Positions 26,016 to 37,596 of a stretch of DNA of 64,000 bases are shown one piece after another (position 1 is the stretch's first letter; each line of letters starts with the position of its first letter). Both the position numbers and the translations under genes were made by a program. The notes under the pieces are model-generated. The model did no database searches. It was given only the letters and a program-made list of their open reading frames with translations, and was not told the origin of the DNA. This DNA comes from Planctomycetota bacterium (GTDB lineage: Bacteria; Planctomycetota; Planctomycetia; Planctomycetales; Planctomycetaceae): positions 1 to 64,000 of the forward strand of contig JACTNB010000005.1 in assembly GCA_014584345.1 (NCBI GenBank), given 5' to 3'.

Positions 26016-27125
26016 TCAGGCGGCAGGCAGGTCGTGGAATGTCAGCCCCAGGGCCTCTGCAACGGGCTTGTTGGTGAGTTTGCCTTCCCAGATGTTGATG
26101 GCGGTTCGCATGGCATGGCTGAGCTGCTGTTTTTTCAGCAGGGCGCCATCGGCGATCTGGCAGATGAAAGGGAAAGTGACATTGCACAGGGCATACGTAC
26201 TGGTGCGTCCCACGGCTCCGGGCATGTTGGTGACACAGTAGTGGACCACATCCTCGACGATGAACGTCGGTTGGGAATGCGTGGTGGGGCGCGAGGTTTC
26301 GAAGCAGCCTCCCTGGTCAATCGCGACATCGATAATGACCGCGCCCGGTTTCATCAGGCGGAGATCGTCCGCGGAGACCAGTTGCGGCGCCTTGGCTCCG
26401 GGAATCAGCACGGCGCCGATCACCAGATCGGCCCGCTGGAGTTGCTCCTGCACGTTGTGGCGGTCGCTGAAAAGCGTGTTGACGTTGGCCGGCATGATAT
26501 CTTCCAGGTAGCGCAAGCGTTCTACGTTGATATCCAGGATGACCACATCCGCCTGAAAGCCGGCCGCGATCTGGGCTGCGTTCTTGCCTACGACCCCTCC
26601 TCCCAGGATGGCAATGTGCGCGGGTTGCACGCCTGGCACCCCTCCCAGCAGAATACCCCGGCCTTCTTGCGGGCGTTCCAGGTATTTGGCCCCTTCCTGA
26701 ATACTCATGCGTCCGGCCACTTCGCTCATCGGGGTGAGCAGCGGGAGATCGCCGCGGGGACCGGCCAGTGTTTCGTAGGCGACGGCGATAATCCCCGTTT
26801 CGAGCAACGCCTGGGTCAACGTTTTGTTGGATGCCAGATGGTAATACGTGAAGACAATTTGCCCCGGGCGCAGCAGTGGCCACTCCGCCGGTTGTGGTTC
26901 CTTGACCTTGACAATCAATTCCGCCTGCGCGAAGAGCTCCTCGGCTGTGGCAACGATTTCCGCGCCACTGGTGGCATATTGCTCGTCGGGAAACCCGCTA
27001 CCGACACCAGCCCCATGCTGGATCAGAACCTGATGCCCCCGCCGCTTCAGTTCTTCCACGCCAACGGGCAACAGGGCAACACGGTACTCATCCGACTTGA
27101 TTTCGCGAGGCACGCCGATAATCAT
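26016..27125 (-). CDS. ald: Alanine dehydrogenase
   Basis: 369 residues from ATG 27125 (AGGAAAC upstream); a longer open frame beyond it overlaps the neighbouring gene. MIIGVPREIKSDEYRVAL opens the N-domain. The catalytic Lys is in VKVKEP and the His in YYHLAS. The NAD domain has HIAILGGGVVGKNAAQIA and ends a strand in VILDIN. The tail has HYCVTNMPGAVGRTST and IADGAL. It interconverts alanine and pyruvate with NAD and ammonia. Length and motifs agree with the family throughout. Confidence 0.97.
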   Translation of the reverse strand: MIIGVPREIKSDEYRVALLPVGVEELKRRGHQVLIQHGAGVGSGFPDEQYATSGAEIVATAEELFAQAELIVKVKEPQPAEWPLLRPGQIVFTYYHLASNKTLTQALLETGIIAVAYETLAGPRGDLPLLTPMSEVAGRMSIQEGAKYLERPQEGRGILLGGVPGVQPAHIAILGGGVVGKNAAQIAAGFQADVVILDINVERLRYLEDIMPANVNTLFSDRHNVQEQLQRADLVIGAVLIPGAKAPQLVSADDLRLMKPGAVIIDVAIDQGGCFETSRPTTHSQPTFIVEDVVHYCVTNMPGAVGRTSTYALCNVTFPFICQIADGALLKKQQLSHAMRTAINIWEGKLTNKPVAEALGLTFHDLPAA

Positions 27126-27294
27126 CGCTTTGTTTCCTGTGAGAGACTCCGGGGCGAGAGACCCTGGTGACACGCACGCCCGGCAAAACAGCCCGCGGCC
27201 CCACGCATTGTCAACGATCCACCCGCCTGAAGATAAACATCCACGCCCATCTTGCTTCGATACATTCCCGCATCGATATCTGCAGGTGATTATC

Positions 27295-27912
27295 TCACAA
27301 ACCCGTGCGAAGGGGAAGTTGTAAACGGCGCAACACGAGCAGGAGTTGATCGCGATTGAAAAATTGTTCGGCCTGCAAGCCACAGGCTCGAGCGGCCTGC
27401 ACATTCTCCGCGATGTCGTCGGTGAAGAAACAGTGCGCGGGAGGCTCCCCGGCGGCTTGCACCGCGGCGCGATAGATTTCCGGTTCGGGCTTGAGCGCCC
27501 GAACCTCGTAGGACAGCACGCAGGCATCGAAGTAATCGAGGAACGAAAAACGCGCGCGGATGAATTCGAAGTGCGCGCGGCTTGTATTCGAAAGCAGTAC
27601 CAGCCGCAAACCAAGTTCGCGGAGTTCCTCGAGCAAGGGAATCATCTCCGTTTTTTCCGTGAAAATATCGGAGGCCGCCCGCTGCAGAGCGACGGCGTCG
27701 ATGGGGCATTCGAATTGGGTCTCCAGCAGATGATGCAGTTCCGCCTCGTCGATAACTCCCCGCTCGTATTGCAGCAGGCGACCGGAATCCATCAGGTACG
27801 CTCGCAGTTCTTCCCCGGTGCAGCCGCAAACTTCCGCCATCTGGCGCAGCATCTGGTCGTGACTGAACTCGACCAGCACTTTCCCCATGTCAAACAAACA
27901 GGCACGTATCAC
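27295..27912 (-). CDS. HAD-superfamily phosphatase (subfamily IA, YihX-like)
   Basis: 205 residues. Motif I is FDMGKVLVEF: the nucleophilic Asp is present but the usual second Asp is Gly/Lys, as in the YihX group. Motif II is VLLSNTSRAHF, motif III the Lys in VRALKPEPEIY, and motif IV FFTDDIAENVQAAR. A helical cap lies between motifs I and II. It probably dephosphorylates a sugar phosphate or related small molecule. It is encoded 169 bases upstream of the alanine dehydrogenase start, on the same strand. Confidence 0.9.
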   Translation of the reverse strand: MIRACLFDMGKVLVEFSHDQMLRQMAEVCGCTGEELRAYLMDSGRLLQYERGVIDEAELHHLLETQFECPIDAVALQRAASDIFTEKTEMIPLLEELRELGLRLVLLSNTSRAHFEFIRARFSFLDYFDACVLSYEVRALKPEPEIYRAAVQAAGEPPAHCFFTDDIAENVQAARACGLQAEQFFNRDQLLLVLRRLQLPLRTGL

Positions 27913-28029
27913 AACGCTTCTTCCTTGGGAGAGAAACTTGGAACAGAGGCGGAAAACAGGACCGCCAACCGAACGGTGATTTCAACCCCGCCGATCGGTG
28001 ACAGATGAATCTTTATCAGGGACTGAGCA

Positions 28030-28539
28030 CTAGGATTTGGCCAGTTCGAGCACGGCATGCCATTCCTCGGCCGTGACGGGGACGACGGAAAGCCGGGACC
28101 CCTTCTGCATCACTTGCATGCCGGCGGTAATCGGGTGCCGTTTCAGCCTCTCCCGCGTCAAAGGCTGCTTAAACTTCCGAGTGAATTTGACATCGACCAT
28201 GTACCAGCGCGGGTTTTCCGGCGTGCTGCCGGGATCGTAATGATCCTCGCGAGGGTCGTATGCCGTGTGATCGGGATAGCCGGCCCGAGTCACCGTCGCG
28301 ATGCCGACGATGCCCAGGGGATCGGAATTGCTGTGATAATAAAGGACCTGGTCTCCCACCTGGACTTCGTCGCGGAGCATGTTTCGGGCCTGGTAATTCC
28401 GCACTCCATCCCAGTAGGTAGTTTTGCCCGGGGCAGCAGCCAGGTCGTCAATGGAAAAGCAATCCGCTTCCGATTTGAACAGCCAGTAGCGGGGACCATC
28501 ACCGCTCGGGGAAGTTCTTGCGGAAGATTTGGCGGGCAT
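28030..28539 (-). CDS. EVE domain-containing protein
   Basis: 169 residues. The EVE (PUA-like) fold is marked by RYWLFKSEADCFSIDDL, the WDGVRNYQARNML segment, VGDQVLYYHSNSDPLGIVG and RWYMVDVKF. EVE proteins read modified bases in DNA or RNA and often accompany restriction or RNA-modification systems; no such partner is next to it here. The first 15 residues are a flexible Ser/Lys-rich tail. The role is inferred from the fold only. Confidence 0.92.
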   Translation of the reverse strand: MPAKSSARTSPSGDGPRYWLFKSEADCFSIDDLAAAPGKTTYWDGVRNYQARNMLRDEVQVGDQVLYYHSNSDPLGIVGIATVTRAGYPDHTAYDPREDHYDPGSTPENPRWYMVDVKFTRKFKQPLTRERLKRHPITAGMQVMQKGSRLSVVPVTAEEWHAVLELAKS

Positions 28540-28964
28540 GGTTCACATTCCGATCCGAAGTTCACGGCAGGACGATGAAAAGCGTGCGGGGGCTTGGCTG
28601 TTTCCATTTATATTACATTCGGGCTTCAAAAAAAATTGAGCTTGGTTAAAAAATGAAAAATGGAGACTCGCCCCCGGGAATGGGGTGTGTTAAGATAAAC
28701 GAGTCGGAATTCCTTCTGGCAAATCCAATTGACGAACGCAGCCGTCTGTAAAGTCCGGCAACCAATGCTGGTGGCGGATACGTTCCCTGCCTTGCGTGAG
28801 TTCAGGACGGCAATCGGGCAGAGCCATGAGAGCGACGGCGGGCATACCTTTGATACAGGGCTTGCCCCTCGTCGAATGTCAGGTATTCGAGGAAACATCG
28901 GATACCATGCCGATTGAATCCGGAACAATCTCCCTTGAATCTTCAACGAGTAGAGGAACTTTCC
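28540..28964. other. Intergenic region, AT-rich in part
   Basis: 425 bases. The stretch near 28620-28670 is AT-rich with A-runs. No clear -35/-10 pair or RNA gene was identified. Confidence 0.4.
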
Positions 28965-29720
28965 ATGAAACAGTATTGCAGTTTCCTGGCCTTGGCGGTT
29001 GCACTGAGTACTGGCGATGTCCTGGCTCAAGAGTGGGGTCACCTCAAGGGCAAAATTGTTGTCAATGGTGCTGTTCCCAAGCTGGCTCCTCTCGTGAAGG
29101 AGGGAGCCAATGTAAAAGACGCCAATGTGTGCGCGGTGAAGGACCTACCCGATGATTCGCTGGTGGTCGGAGAAAACGGGGAACTGGCAAACTGCTTTGT
29201 CTATTTGTATATGCGTCGAGGAACCCCCGAGATTCACCCCGATTTGAAGAAGCCTGCCGAGCCAGCCGTGAAACTGGACAACCTGCAGTGCCGCTTTCTG
29301 CCACATGCCGGGATCGTGCGTACGGACCAGGTGCTGAACACGATCAACAGCGATGCCTGCGGACACAATGTGCATACATTCCCACTTAAGAACAACGCCC
29401 ATAACCTCCTGATTTCCGCCAACGATAACAAGGGGGTGAACCTGGAATTCAGCCAGGGCGAATTGCTCCCGATGCAGATCAAGTGCGACATCCATCCCTG
29501 GATGACCGCCTATTGGATGGTGGTCGATCATCCGTATGCCACGGTGACGGATTCCGAGGGGAATTTCTTGATCGAGAACATGCCCGCGGGCAAGCATACA
29601 ATCCGCATCTGGCATGAACGCGTCGGGTACATTGAACGTTCGCTGGACGTGGAAATTAAGGGAGGAGAGGCCAGCGATCTGGGAACCACCAAGGTGGATG
29701 CCGACAAACTGGCCGGTTGA
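28965..29720 (+). CDS. Secreted cupredoxin-like protein
   Basis: 251 residues from ATG 28965 (GAGGA upstream). Signal peptide 1-22 (MKQYCSFLALAVALSTGDVL, then AQ). Body: two beta domains. Around 125-175 there is DACGHNVHTFPLKNNAHN and later MQIKCDIHPWMTAYW, whose Cys-x-x-His-x-x-Met spacing resembles the type 1 copper loop of plastocyanin relatives. The last 60 residues (GNFLIENMPAGKHTIRIWHE) look like a carboxypeptidase regulatory-type beta fold. It is probably periplasmic and redox- or metal-linked; copper binding is inferred. Confidence 0.75.
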   Translation: MKQYCSFLALAVALSTGDVLAQEWGHLKGKIVVNGAVPKLAPLVKEGANVKDANVCAVKDLPDDSLVVGENGELANCFVYLYMRRGTPEIHPDLKKPAEPAVKLDNLQCRFLPHAGIVRTDQVLNTINSDACGHNVHTFPLKNNAHNLLISANDNKGVNLEFSQGELLPMQIKCDIHPWMTAYWMVVDHPYATVTDSEGNFLIENMPAGKHTIRIWHERVGYIERSLDVEIKGGEASDLGTTKVDADKLAG

Positions 29721-29736
29721 TTCCCTCAGGGAGATC

Positions 29737-29771
29737 AAAAAAAAGCCACGGGATGTCCCGTGGCTTTTTTT
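29737..29771. terminator. Bidirectional intrinsic terminator
   Basis: A-run, GCCACGGGA (29745-29753) paired with TCCCGTGGC (29756-29764), then seven T. It lies between the convergent cupredoxin-like gene and gatB and can serve both strands. Confidence 0.9.
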
Positions 29772-29797
29772 GTTCTCCTGCAGGCAGGTGGGGAACG

Positions 29798-31288
29798 TCA
29801 ACGCAGCGCGATCCGAGCCAGCAGCAGTTCGCGAACCTGCTTGGGATCGGCCCCCTTAAGTTCCTTCATCACTTGGCCGATCAACGGTCCGGCGGCCTGT
29901 TGTTTGCCCCCCTTGACGTCCGCGACGATTTTTTCGTTGCGATCGAGAATCGCGTCAATGAGCGTTTCGATCGCACGACTGTCCGTCACCGGCTTCAGGC
30001 CCATTTCTTCGATGAGGCGATCGACGTCCGCAACGGTGGGGCCATCCGGAGATTGCTCCAGAAAGGCGGCAAACACTTCGCGCGCCCCCTTGTTGGTCAG
30101 TTCCCCTGAAACGATCCGCTGCAGCAAGGTCCCCAGCACGGGAGCGGATATCCAGAACCGGTCGATGGACAGTCCACGCTCGTTGAGTTCCCGCTGCACA
30201 TCCTGGGTCACCCAGTTGGCGGCTTGTTTGCCGTCGCCGCAGGTTCGCGCCACCGTTTCGAAATAATCCGCATACACCTGGCCCTGATCGACCAGGACGC
30301 CGGCATCGTAGTTCGAGAGCAGGTATTCCGTTTGGAATCGCTGTTTCTTGGCCTGGGGAAATTCGAGGAGTTCTTCGCGAATTTCCGTCAGCAGGGCCTC
30401 GCTGACGGTTACGGGGACCAGGTCGGGATCCGGAAAGTAACGGTAATCCGAGGCCTCTTCCTTGCCACGCTGCGCGAACGTGGTTCCCCGATCCGCGTTC
30501 CAGCCCCGCGTCTGCTTGGGCACATCCCCCAGTTTTTCGCCGGTTTTTCGCCAGTGCTGATATTGCCGTTCAACTTCATACTGGATGGCGGCTTCCACGC
30601 CGCGAATGCTGTTCATATTTTTGATTTCGACGATGGGAGTGGCGATGGTTTCGCCAGAGTCCGCGCGTACATGCAGGTTGACATTGGCATCGCAGCGCAG
30701 GGACCCCTCCTGCATGTTGCAGTCGGAGACTCCCAGATAGGTCAGTAGCAAACGGAGTTCCTCCAGGTAGCGGCGGGCTTCGTAGGCGGAGTTCAGATCG
30801 GGTTCGGAAACAATTTCGAGGAGCGGTGTCCCCGCGCGGTTCAGATCGACCAGGCTGTCTCCCCCACGCCCCGATTCATCGTGCATGTTCTTGCCCGCAT
30901 CTTCCTCCAGATGCACCCGATTGATGCGGATCCGTTTGAGTTCCGTACCCAGATCGGAATCGATTTCCAGATACCCATTCCGGCTGAAGGGCAAGTCGTA
31001 CTGGCTGATCTGGTAGCCCTTGGGCAGATCGGGATAGAAATACTGTTTACGATCCCATTTCGTGAAGCGAGCAATTTCGCAGTTCAACGCCATGGCTGTT
31101 CGCAGGGAGAGCCGAAATGCAAGTCGATTCATGACGGGCAGCGAACCGGGCAACCCCAACGTGACGGGATCGGTTTGCGTGTTGGGAGCATCCGGATTGA
31201 ACCGGTTCACGCATCCGCTGAACAACTTCGTCCGTGTCAGCAGTTGCGTATGCACTTCCAGTCCAATGACAATGGTATAGGGCTGCAT
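29798..31288 (-). CDS. gatB: Aspartyl/glutamyl-tRNA amidotransferase subunit B
   Basis: 496 residues from ATG 31288. MQPYTIVIGLEVHTQLLTRT is the typical start; the open frame beyond it lacks homology. GatB kinase-like core: PDLPKGYQISQYDLP, VHLEEDAGKNMHDE, DLNRAGTPLLEIVSEPD and MQEGSLRCDANVN. The C-terminal YqeY-like tail ends VMKELKGADPKQVREL. It binds misacylated Glu-tRNA(Gln) or Asp-tRNA(Asn), activates the side chain and passes it to GatA-supplied ammonia. gatA and gatC are not in the window, so the operon is split. Confidence 0.97.
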   Translation of the reverse strand: MQPYTIVIGLEVHTQLLTRTKLFSGCVNRFNPDAPNTQTDPVTLGLPGSLPVMNRLAFRLSLRTAMALNCEIARFTKWDRKQYFYPDLPKGYQISQYDLPFSRNGYLEIDSDLGTELKRIRINRVHLEEDAGKNMHDESGRGGDSLVDLNRAGTPLLEIVSEPDLNSAYEARRYLEELRLLLTYLGVSDCNMQEGSLRCDANVNLHVRADSGETIATPIVEIKNMNSIRGVEAAIQYEVERQYQHWRKTGEKLGDVPKQTRGWNADRGTTFAQRGKEEASDYRYFPDPDLVPVTVSEALLTEIREELLEFPQAKKQRFQTEYLLSNYDAGVLVDQGQVYADYFETVARTCGDGKQAANWVTQDVQRELNERGLSIDRFWISAPVLGTLLQRIVSGELTNKGAREVFAAFLEQSPDGPTVADVDRLIEEMGLKPVTDSRAIETLIDAILDRNEKIVADVKGGKQQAAGPLIGQVMKELKGADPKQVRELLLARIALR

Positions 31289-31501
31289 GGGTCGTTTTTT
31301 CGCCGGAAAGGGATGATCGTCGTTTGACCGCGAGGCATCGCTTCCGCCCCGCTTGGACACATCGTAAAGGCAATATTGCCTCCCGGGCAACCGACCTCCC
31401 GCGCAGTGCTGAAATTCCCTCACCAGTCTGTTATGGTGCTTCATCAGTCACGCTGCCGTGATTGCCCCCAACCGTCACTTTTTCCGAAAGGATTCACGCC
31501 G

Positions 31502-32122
31502 ATGACCGAACAGACTGCCGTCGAACAGGTTCTGGTGGTCCCCACGCTGCTGTTCCACGAAGTGGGGCATTTCCAGGGGTTCCACACCCATGTCGAGCCC
31601 TATCTGCGGACACTGCTCGACCCGGCCCACACGTCCTATCGTCCCCGCGACGAAATGGAACAGGATTCCAGCTATAAACAGTTGATTCCCTATTGCATTT
31701 TCATGAGCAATGGCCAGGTGTTCAACTACCGCCGCGGGACCGCGCAGGGGGAAGCCCGCCTGCACAGTAAACGCTCGATCGGTGTGGGGGGGCATATTTC
31801 CACTCTGGATGTTTCCGAGGAAGAACACGCTTACATACTGGGAATGAAGCGAGAAATTGCCGAGGAAGTGGAAATCGCCGGGTCCTACGAGCAACGGTTG
31901 ATTGGGCTGCTGAACGATGACCTGACGGATGTGGGCCGGGTCCATTTAGGAATAGTTCACCTGTTTGAGGTGGATCAGCCCAAAGTTTTGCCCCGGGAAG
32001 CGTCGATGATAGAGACTAGGTTTTCGTCTCCTGCGGACCTGCTTAACGATTTGGAGCAATTCGAAACGTGGTCGCAGATTTGCCTGGAAGCGCTGTTTGG
32101 CGAATCGGGACAGTTGAGGTAA
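31502..32122 (+). CDS. NUDIX-like phosphoesterase
   Basis: 206 residues from ATG 31502 (AAAGGA upstream). The fold segment SIGVGGHISTLD is followed by MKREIAEEVEI, giving the Gly-x-n-RE-x-x-EE part of a Nudix box, in which the Glu residues bind metal. The first half (about 1-80) is longer and carries a VVPTLLFHEVGHFQGF segment. Homologues act on nucleoside-diphosphate linkages; the substrate is unknown. A canonical box spacing is not perfect, so the call is at family level. Confidence 0.7.
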   Translation: MTEQTAVEQVLVVPTLLFHEVGHFQGFHTHVEPYLRTLLDPAHTSYRPRDEMEQDSSYKQLIPYCIFMSNGQVFNYRRGTAQGEARLHSKRSIGVGGHISTLDVSEEEHAYILGMKREIAEEVEIAGSYEQRLIGLLNDDLTDVGRVHLGIVHLFEVDQPKVLPREASMIETRFSSPADLLNDLEQFETWSQICLEALFGESGQLR

Positions 32123-32217
32123 CCGGGACAGAGCTTCCTTAGCCGTAGAGTACGAAAACGCGAGAAATGCAGGGCGCATTTCATTCGTTTTTGAGGGTAG
32201 GCAAGGGAGTGCCTGTG

Positions 32218-32988
32218 ATGTTACGGTTGAAAAATATCGAAGTGGGTCTGGTTTGTCTGGTGATTTTTATCAGCCTGCCACGCTTCTGTGCCGCTCAAAC
32301 AGGCGCATTTCCCGCCTTCGCACCCGAATCGGAAACCACACCCGAAGCGGAACCCGCTCCCGCCGATGCCCGCAAGGCGTTGTTCCCCACCGACGAGGGG
32401 GAAGCGAGCCCCGGGAAAAAGGCCGCGTTTCCAGTCGAAACCACGGGGTTGCCCGACGAACCGCAGACGACCCCTGCCGGGAAATCGCTATCCCTGGAGG
32501 AAATCGGTCTGCTGCTGGGGGAATTGAATCTCGAATTCAGCACGCTGCCTCAACGTCACGATTTCCTCTATCAGGCCGACCTGGAAGATCAGGTATTGGA
32601 GTTGTTCTTTTCGGTCTATCTCAGCGAGGATGGCAGCCAGTTGCGGATACGTGCCTGGCTCGATGCCCTCCCCGCGAATGTCGACGTTCAGGATCATCTC
32701 CTGGGTTTGCTCGCGCGGAATACCACGATGAAGCAAGGCCTGCATTTTGGATACAATGCGGAAACCCGGCGACTGTTGCTGGAAACCGTGATCCCCAATC
32801 AGAACGTATCGAGCGAGACCTTGGGCAACAGCCTCGTAGGGGTTTCGCGGGAAGTCGCCGACAGTTGGAAATTGTGGTCCACGGCGGCATGGGCCACTCC
32901 CGTGAAACGAGTGGTCACCAAGCCTGAACTCGATTCGCGCGCCACCGATTTCTCCAACGACATTTTTGAAATGCCCGTCCGCCGCTAA
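32218..32988 (+). CDS. Secreted protein of unknown function (YbjN-like fold possible)
   Basis: 256 residues from ATG 32218 (AAGGGAG upstream), which places a signal peptide (1-26, ending FCAAQ) directly at the N-terminus. It is Pro/Glu/Ala-rich from about 30 to 95. The C-terminal 140 residues are alpha/beta, with SLEEIGLLLGELNLEF, DLEDQVLELFFSVYLSEDG and MKQGLHFGYNAETRRLLLE, similar in pattern to YbjN/CesT-type chaperone folds. No catalytic motif. Function unknown. Confidence 0.7.
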   Translation: MLRLKNIEVGLVCLVIFISLPRFCAAQTGAFPAFAPESETTPEAEPAPADARKALFPTDEGEASPGKKAAFPVETTGLPDEPQTTPAGKSLSLEEIGLLLGELNLEFSTLPQRHDFLYQADLEDQVLELFFSVYLSEDGSQLRIRAWLDALPANVDVQDHLLGLLARNTTMKQGLHFGYNAETRRLLLETVIPNQNVSSETLGNSLVGVSREVADSWKLWSTAAWATPVKRVVTKPELDSRATDFSNDIFEMPVRR

Positions 32989-33051
32989 CCCGGACTGCCA
33001 GGCACCGTTGTCAAGGCTTCCAGTGAGTCAGAGCCTTGAAGAGCGGCCGAT

Positions 33052-33732
33052 TCAGTAGCGCAGGATTTCGAGCACCCGATCGGTCTGGCTGAAATCCTCG
33101 ACCAGGGCATCGGGGCAGGTCGTACGCAATTCTTCGAGGGAATAGCGTCCGGTGGCCACCGCCAGTACACGCGCGCCGATCGCGCGGGCACATTGCACAT
33201 CGGCGGGAGTATCGCCGATCACCCAGATCCGTTGAGGATCGACGGGACCGTGCAAGGCGTGCAGGTTCTCGTAGGCCCTACAGGCCAGTTCGTCCCGATG
33301 CACGTGATGATCGCCGAAGGTGCCAAAACTGAAATAATGATCGATCGCGAAATGCCTCACCTTCAGCCAGCCACTGGCTTCGAAGTTGCCCGTCATCAAC
33401 CCGGTGCGTTCATTCGAGGTTTCAGTCAGTCCCGACAGAATTTCACGGACACCCGGTAGAATGGCTCCCGTTCCATTCTCCAGAAAACTGGGCAGCAGCG
33501 AAAAATAACGGTCTCGAAAACTTCCGAACCGTTCCTCGGTCATTGCCACGCCATGCCAGGCAAACAGATCGGAAATGATCGCGCGATCCGTCCGCCCCGC
33601 CGTCGGGATTTCGTACTCCAGCAATTCCACGCCAAATTCCAGACGCAACGCCTCTTCCATTGCCTGCTGGCCCGCGCGCCCCGAACTCAGAAGTGTTCCA
33701 TCGATATCAAATAAATACGTCGGTGTCGCCAT
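33052..33732 (-). CDS. HAD-superfamily phosphatase (phosphoglycolate phosphatase-like)
   Basis: 226 residues from ATG 33732. The canonical motif I is FDIDGTLLSSG with both Asp residues; motif II MTGNFEASG has Thr; the motif III Lys lies in the KVRHFAIDHY region; motif IV is WVIGDTPADVQCARA. A helical cap (about 20-85) follows motif I. A longer start at 33753 adds 7 residues. It cleaves phosphate from a small organic phosphate such as 2-phosphoglycolate; the exact substrate is unproven. Confidence 0.9.
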   Translation of the reverse strand: MATPTYLFDIDGTLLSSGRAGQQAMEEALRLEFGVELLEYEIPTAGRTDRAIISDLFAWHGVAMTEERFGSFRDRYFSLLPSFLENGTGAILPGVREILSGLTETSNERTGLMTGNFEASGWLKVRHFAIDHYFSFGTFGDHHVHRDELACRAYENLHALHGPVDPQRIWVIGDTPADVQCARAIGARVLAVATGRYSLEELRTTCPDALVEDFSQTDRVLEILRY

Positions 33733-33753
33733 CGTCACTTTCTCTGAAATCAA

Positions 33754-34248
33754 TTGAAAACCACCAGAAATTCACGGATTGCAACACTCGGGCACGTCTC
33801 CACCACCCCCGCCAGTAGAGGGGCACCCCCGACATTCACCCGATTCTCGCATGCTTTATACCCCTGATTATACGACTTCAGGATTATTCTTGAGAACCGA
33901 TCTTCAGTGTGCCTGCTTTTCTCGCCGAGGGGAATCGGAGTGAGCCCGTCATGACTTTGGAATTGCTGCCGCGTGTTTACCAGGCCTCCGGCAATTTGCG
34001 CGGCGACTCCCTCCGGGAGAAACCCGTCGGCCTTGGAAAGGAAAGCGAAGTTTGTACCGAAAGTGCGACATTTTTTCTTGTATCCCAGAGGGATTTGGCC
34101 GTTTTCTCATGGATAATTTCGAGTATATTTGCGACTATGAAAAAGGCCCGGATTGTTCAGGAGTCGATGTTCGGGGCAGTATCACGCGTGAGACAAGGAG
34201 GTAGGATTTAACCAACTTGGCAATTAACCGCAACTGACACTCTCCGCC
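33754..34248. other. Intergenic region upstream of the desaturase
   Basis: About 495 bases. A Shine-Dalgarno-like AAGGAGGT occurs near 34195 but no adequate start codon follows. The 100-codon open frame across 33909-34211 has no recognisable family. Confidence 0.45.
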
Positions 34249-35301
34249 ATGACTTCAACGACGCGCTCCTCGACCCCTGATGCAATTCCGCTTACGTCCC
34301 AGGATTCCTCCGCGCTACCTGTTTTGCGTGAAGCCATGTCCCCCGAGGACAAACTTCGCATCAAGGAATTGCACGCGCAATGGGGGAGCCCGTTTGTACG
34401 GCAGCAGCTCAATAATCTCTGCTCCCTGGGAGGGGTGGTGATACTGATCACCACCTGGTATGCCGGGTTATGGCCCCTGACCGTGCTACTCTGGTTTGTG
34501 GTGGCCCATTTTTTCCATACCAAGCCACTTTCGCTGCACGATGCCTGTCATGGCACGCTGTCGTCCAATCGTCGCATGAATGGGATCTACGGAGTGCTCT
34601 GTGGCACGGTCTCGCTGGTCCCCTTGAGTGTGTATCGCCATGCTCACGCCTATCATCATGGATTCATGTCCTCCGATAGAGACCCCGAGCTTTGGCCGTT
34701 CAATGTCCCGGGCACGTCGCGGGGGTTTCGCATGCTGTGCGCCTTTCTGGAAATTGTATTCGGCTTCATTTACACACCCTTTCTGTTTTTCCGTTCCCTG
34801 TTTGTGTGCGGGTCCGTCAAAAAGAATGTCCGACGACGTATCCTGCTGGAGTACGGCCTGATTGTCTTGTTCTGGGGAAGCATTGCCGTGATCCTGACAA
34901 AATATCAGTGGTGGGAGCCCTTTGCCATCGGCTACTTCGCACCGCTCGTTATTGCCGGGGCCTACCAGACACTGAACAAATACACAGAGCACATGGGTTT
35001 AATGGGGGAGACCGTCCTATCGGGAACTCGCTCCGTAATTCCAGAAACCCTGTTGCACAAAGCGTTTTCGAATATGCTGCAGCACGTCGACCATCATGGT
35101 GCGCATCACCGTTACGCGCAGATTCCCTTTTATCATCTCCCTGAGGCCAGCCCGATCGTGTACAGCCAGCGCTCGGCGGAAAATCCCGTGTTCACCACGT
35201 ATTATGCGGCATTTTTTGATATGCTGCCGACTCTGGCCGATCCCAAGGTGGGGGGGCAGTGGAAAAAGCAGGCACGGCAAGTCGAAGCCGATCATCGCTA
35301 A
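34249..35301 (+). CDS. Fatty acid desaturase-family membrane protein
   Basis: 350 residues. Hydrophobic segments lie at about 60-85, 112-130, 165-190, 205-225 and 230-250. His boxes: HDACH at 97 (HxxxH), HAHAYHH (HxxHH) and HVDHHGAHH (HxxHH) near the end, the set that binds the di-iron centre. Residues 1-35 are polar. It introduces a double bond or hydroxyl into an acyl chain at the membrane using oxygen and an electron donor. The closest subclass cannot be decided by eye (acyl-lipid or carotenoid type). Confidence 0.88.
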   Translation: MTSTTRSSTPDAIPLTSQDSSALPVLREAMSPEDKLRIKELHAQWGSPFVRQQLNNLCSLGGVVILITTWYAGLWPLTVLLWFVVAHFFHTKPLSLHDACHGTLSSNRRMNGIYGVLCGTVSLVPLSVYRHAHAYHHGFMSSDRDPELWPFNVPGTSRGFRMLCAFLEIVFGFIYTPFLFFRSLFVCGSVKKNVRRRILLEYGLIVLFWGSIAVILTKYQWWEPFAIGYFAPLVIAGAYQTLNKYTEHMGLMGETVLSGTRSVIPETLLHKAFSNMLQHVDHHGAHHRYAQIPFYHLPEASPIVYSQRSAENPVFTTYYAAFFDMLPTLADPKVGGQWKKQARQVEADHR

Positions 35302-35494
35302 TTGTCCCGCACACTGCTAAAATAGGGACAACCCAGATCTAGAGGTACATCAGACAACGGGCGCCGTCTCTCGGGAGGCGAGATAGCTCTTGCCATGGTC
35401 CCCGCGCGATTCCCCATGACAAAGGGGGCCGTGCACCTGGGCAATCTGGTCGCGTGGAAAGATCGACCGTTTTTTCGGAAACCAAGGATTTTGC

Positions 35495-37330
<1,836 letters not shown>

Positions 37331-37514
37331 CACGGTTGCCCTGGGCCGACTCCCGCGCCCGGTTCCTTCGCATAAGGTGAGAACCGCGACGACTTGGTGG
37401 ACGGAACACGTCCGAAGGACTCTTGCTGCTGCGCGAGGCAGTTGCCGTCCGGTTCCCTCCGGCTTAATGACGCATTCCTCACAGCGGTGATCGCAGAGAG
37501 CGTATCCCGTTCTC

Positions 37515-37543
37515 TGGACAATTCAAAAACGCACTTCTACAGT
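37515..37543 (+). promoter_or_regulatory. Sigma-70-type promoter for the MFS transporter
   Basis: TGGACA (37515-37520), 17-base spacer, TACAGT (37538-37543). Confidence 0.45.
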
Positions 37544-37596
37544 TTATTCTGTTTGCGAAGACACATCACCCTCCGATACCCGGAAAGTCACCCGCC

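Noticed and set aside
33909..34211. 100-codon open frame before the desaturase
   Set aside because: No ribosome site, no motif, atypical composition.
34190..34215. Shine-Dalgarno AAGGAGGT as evidence of a hidden gene
   Set aside because: No usable start codon follows at proper distance; an ATT is followed directly by a stop.
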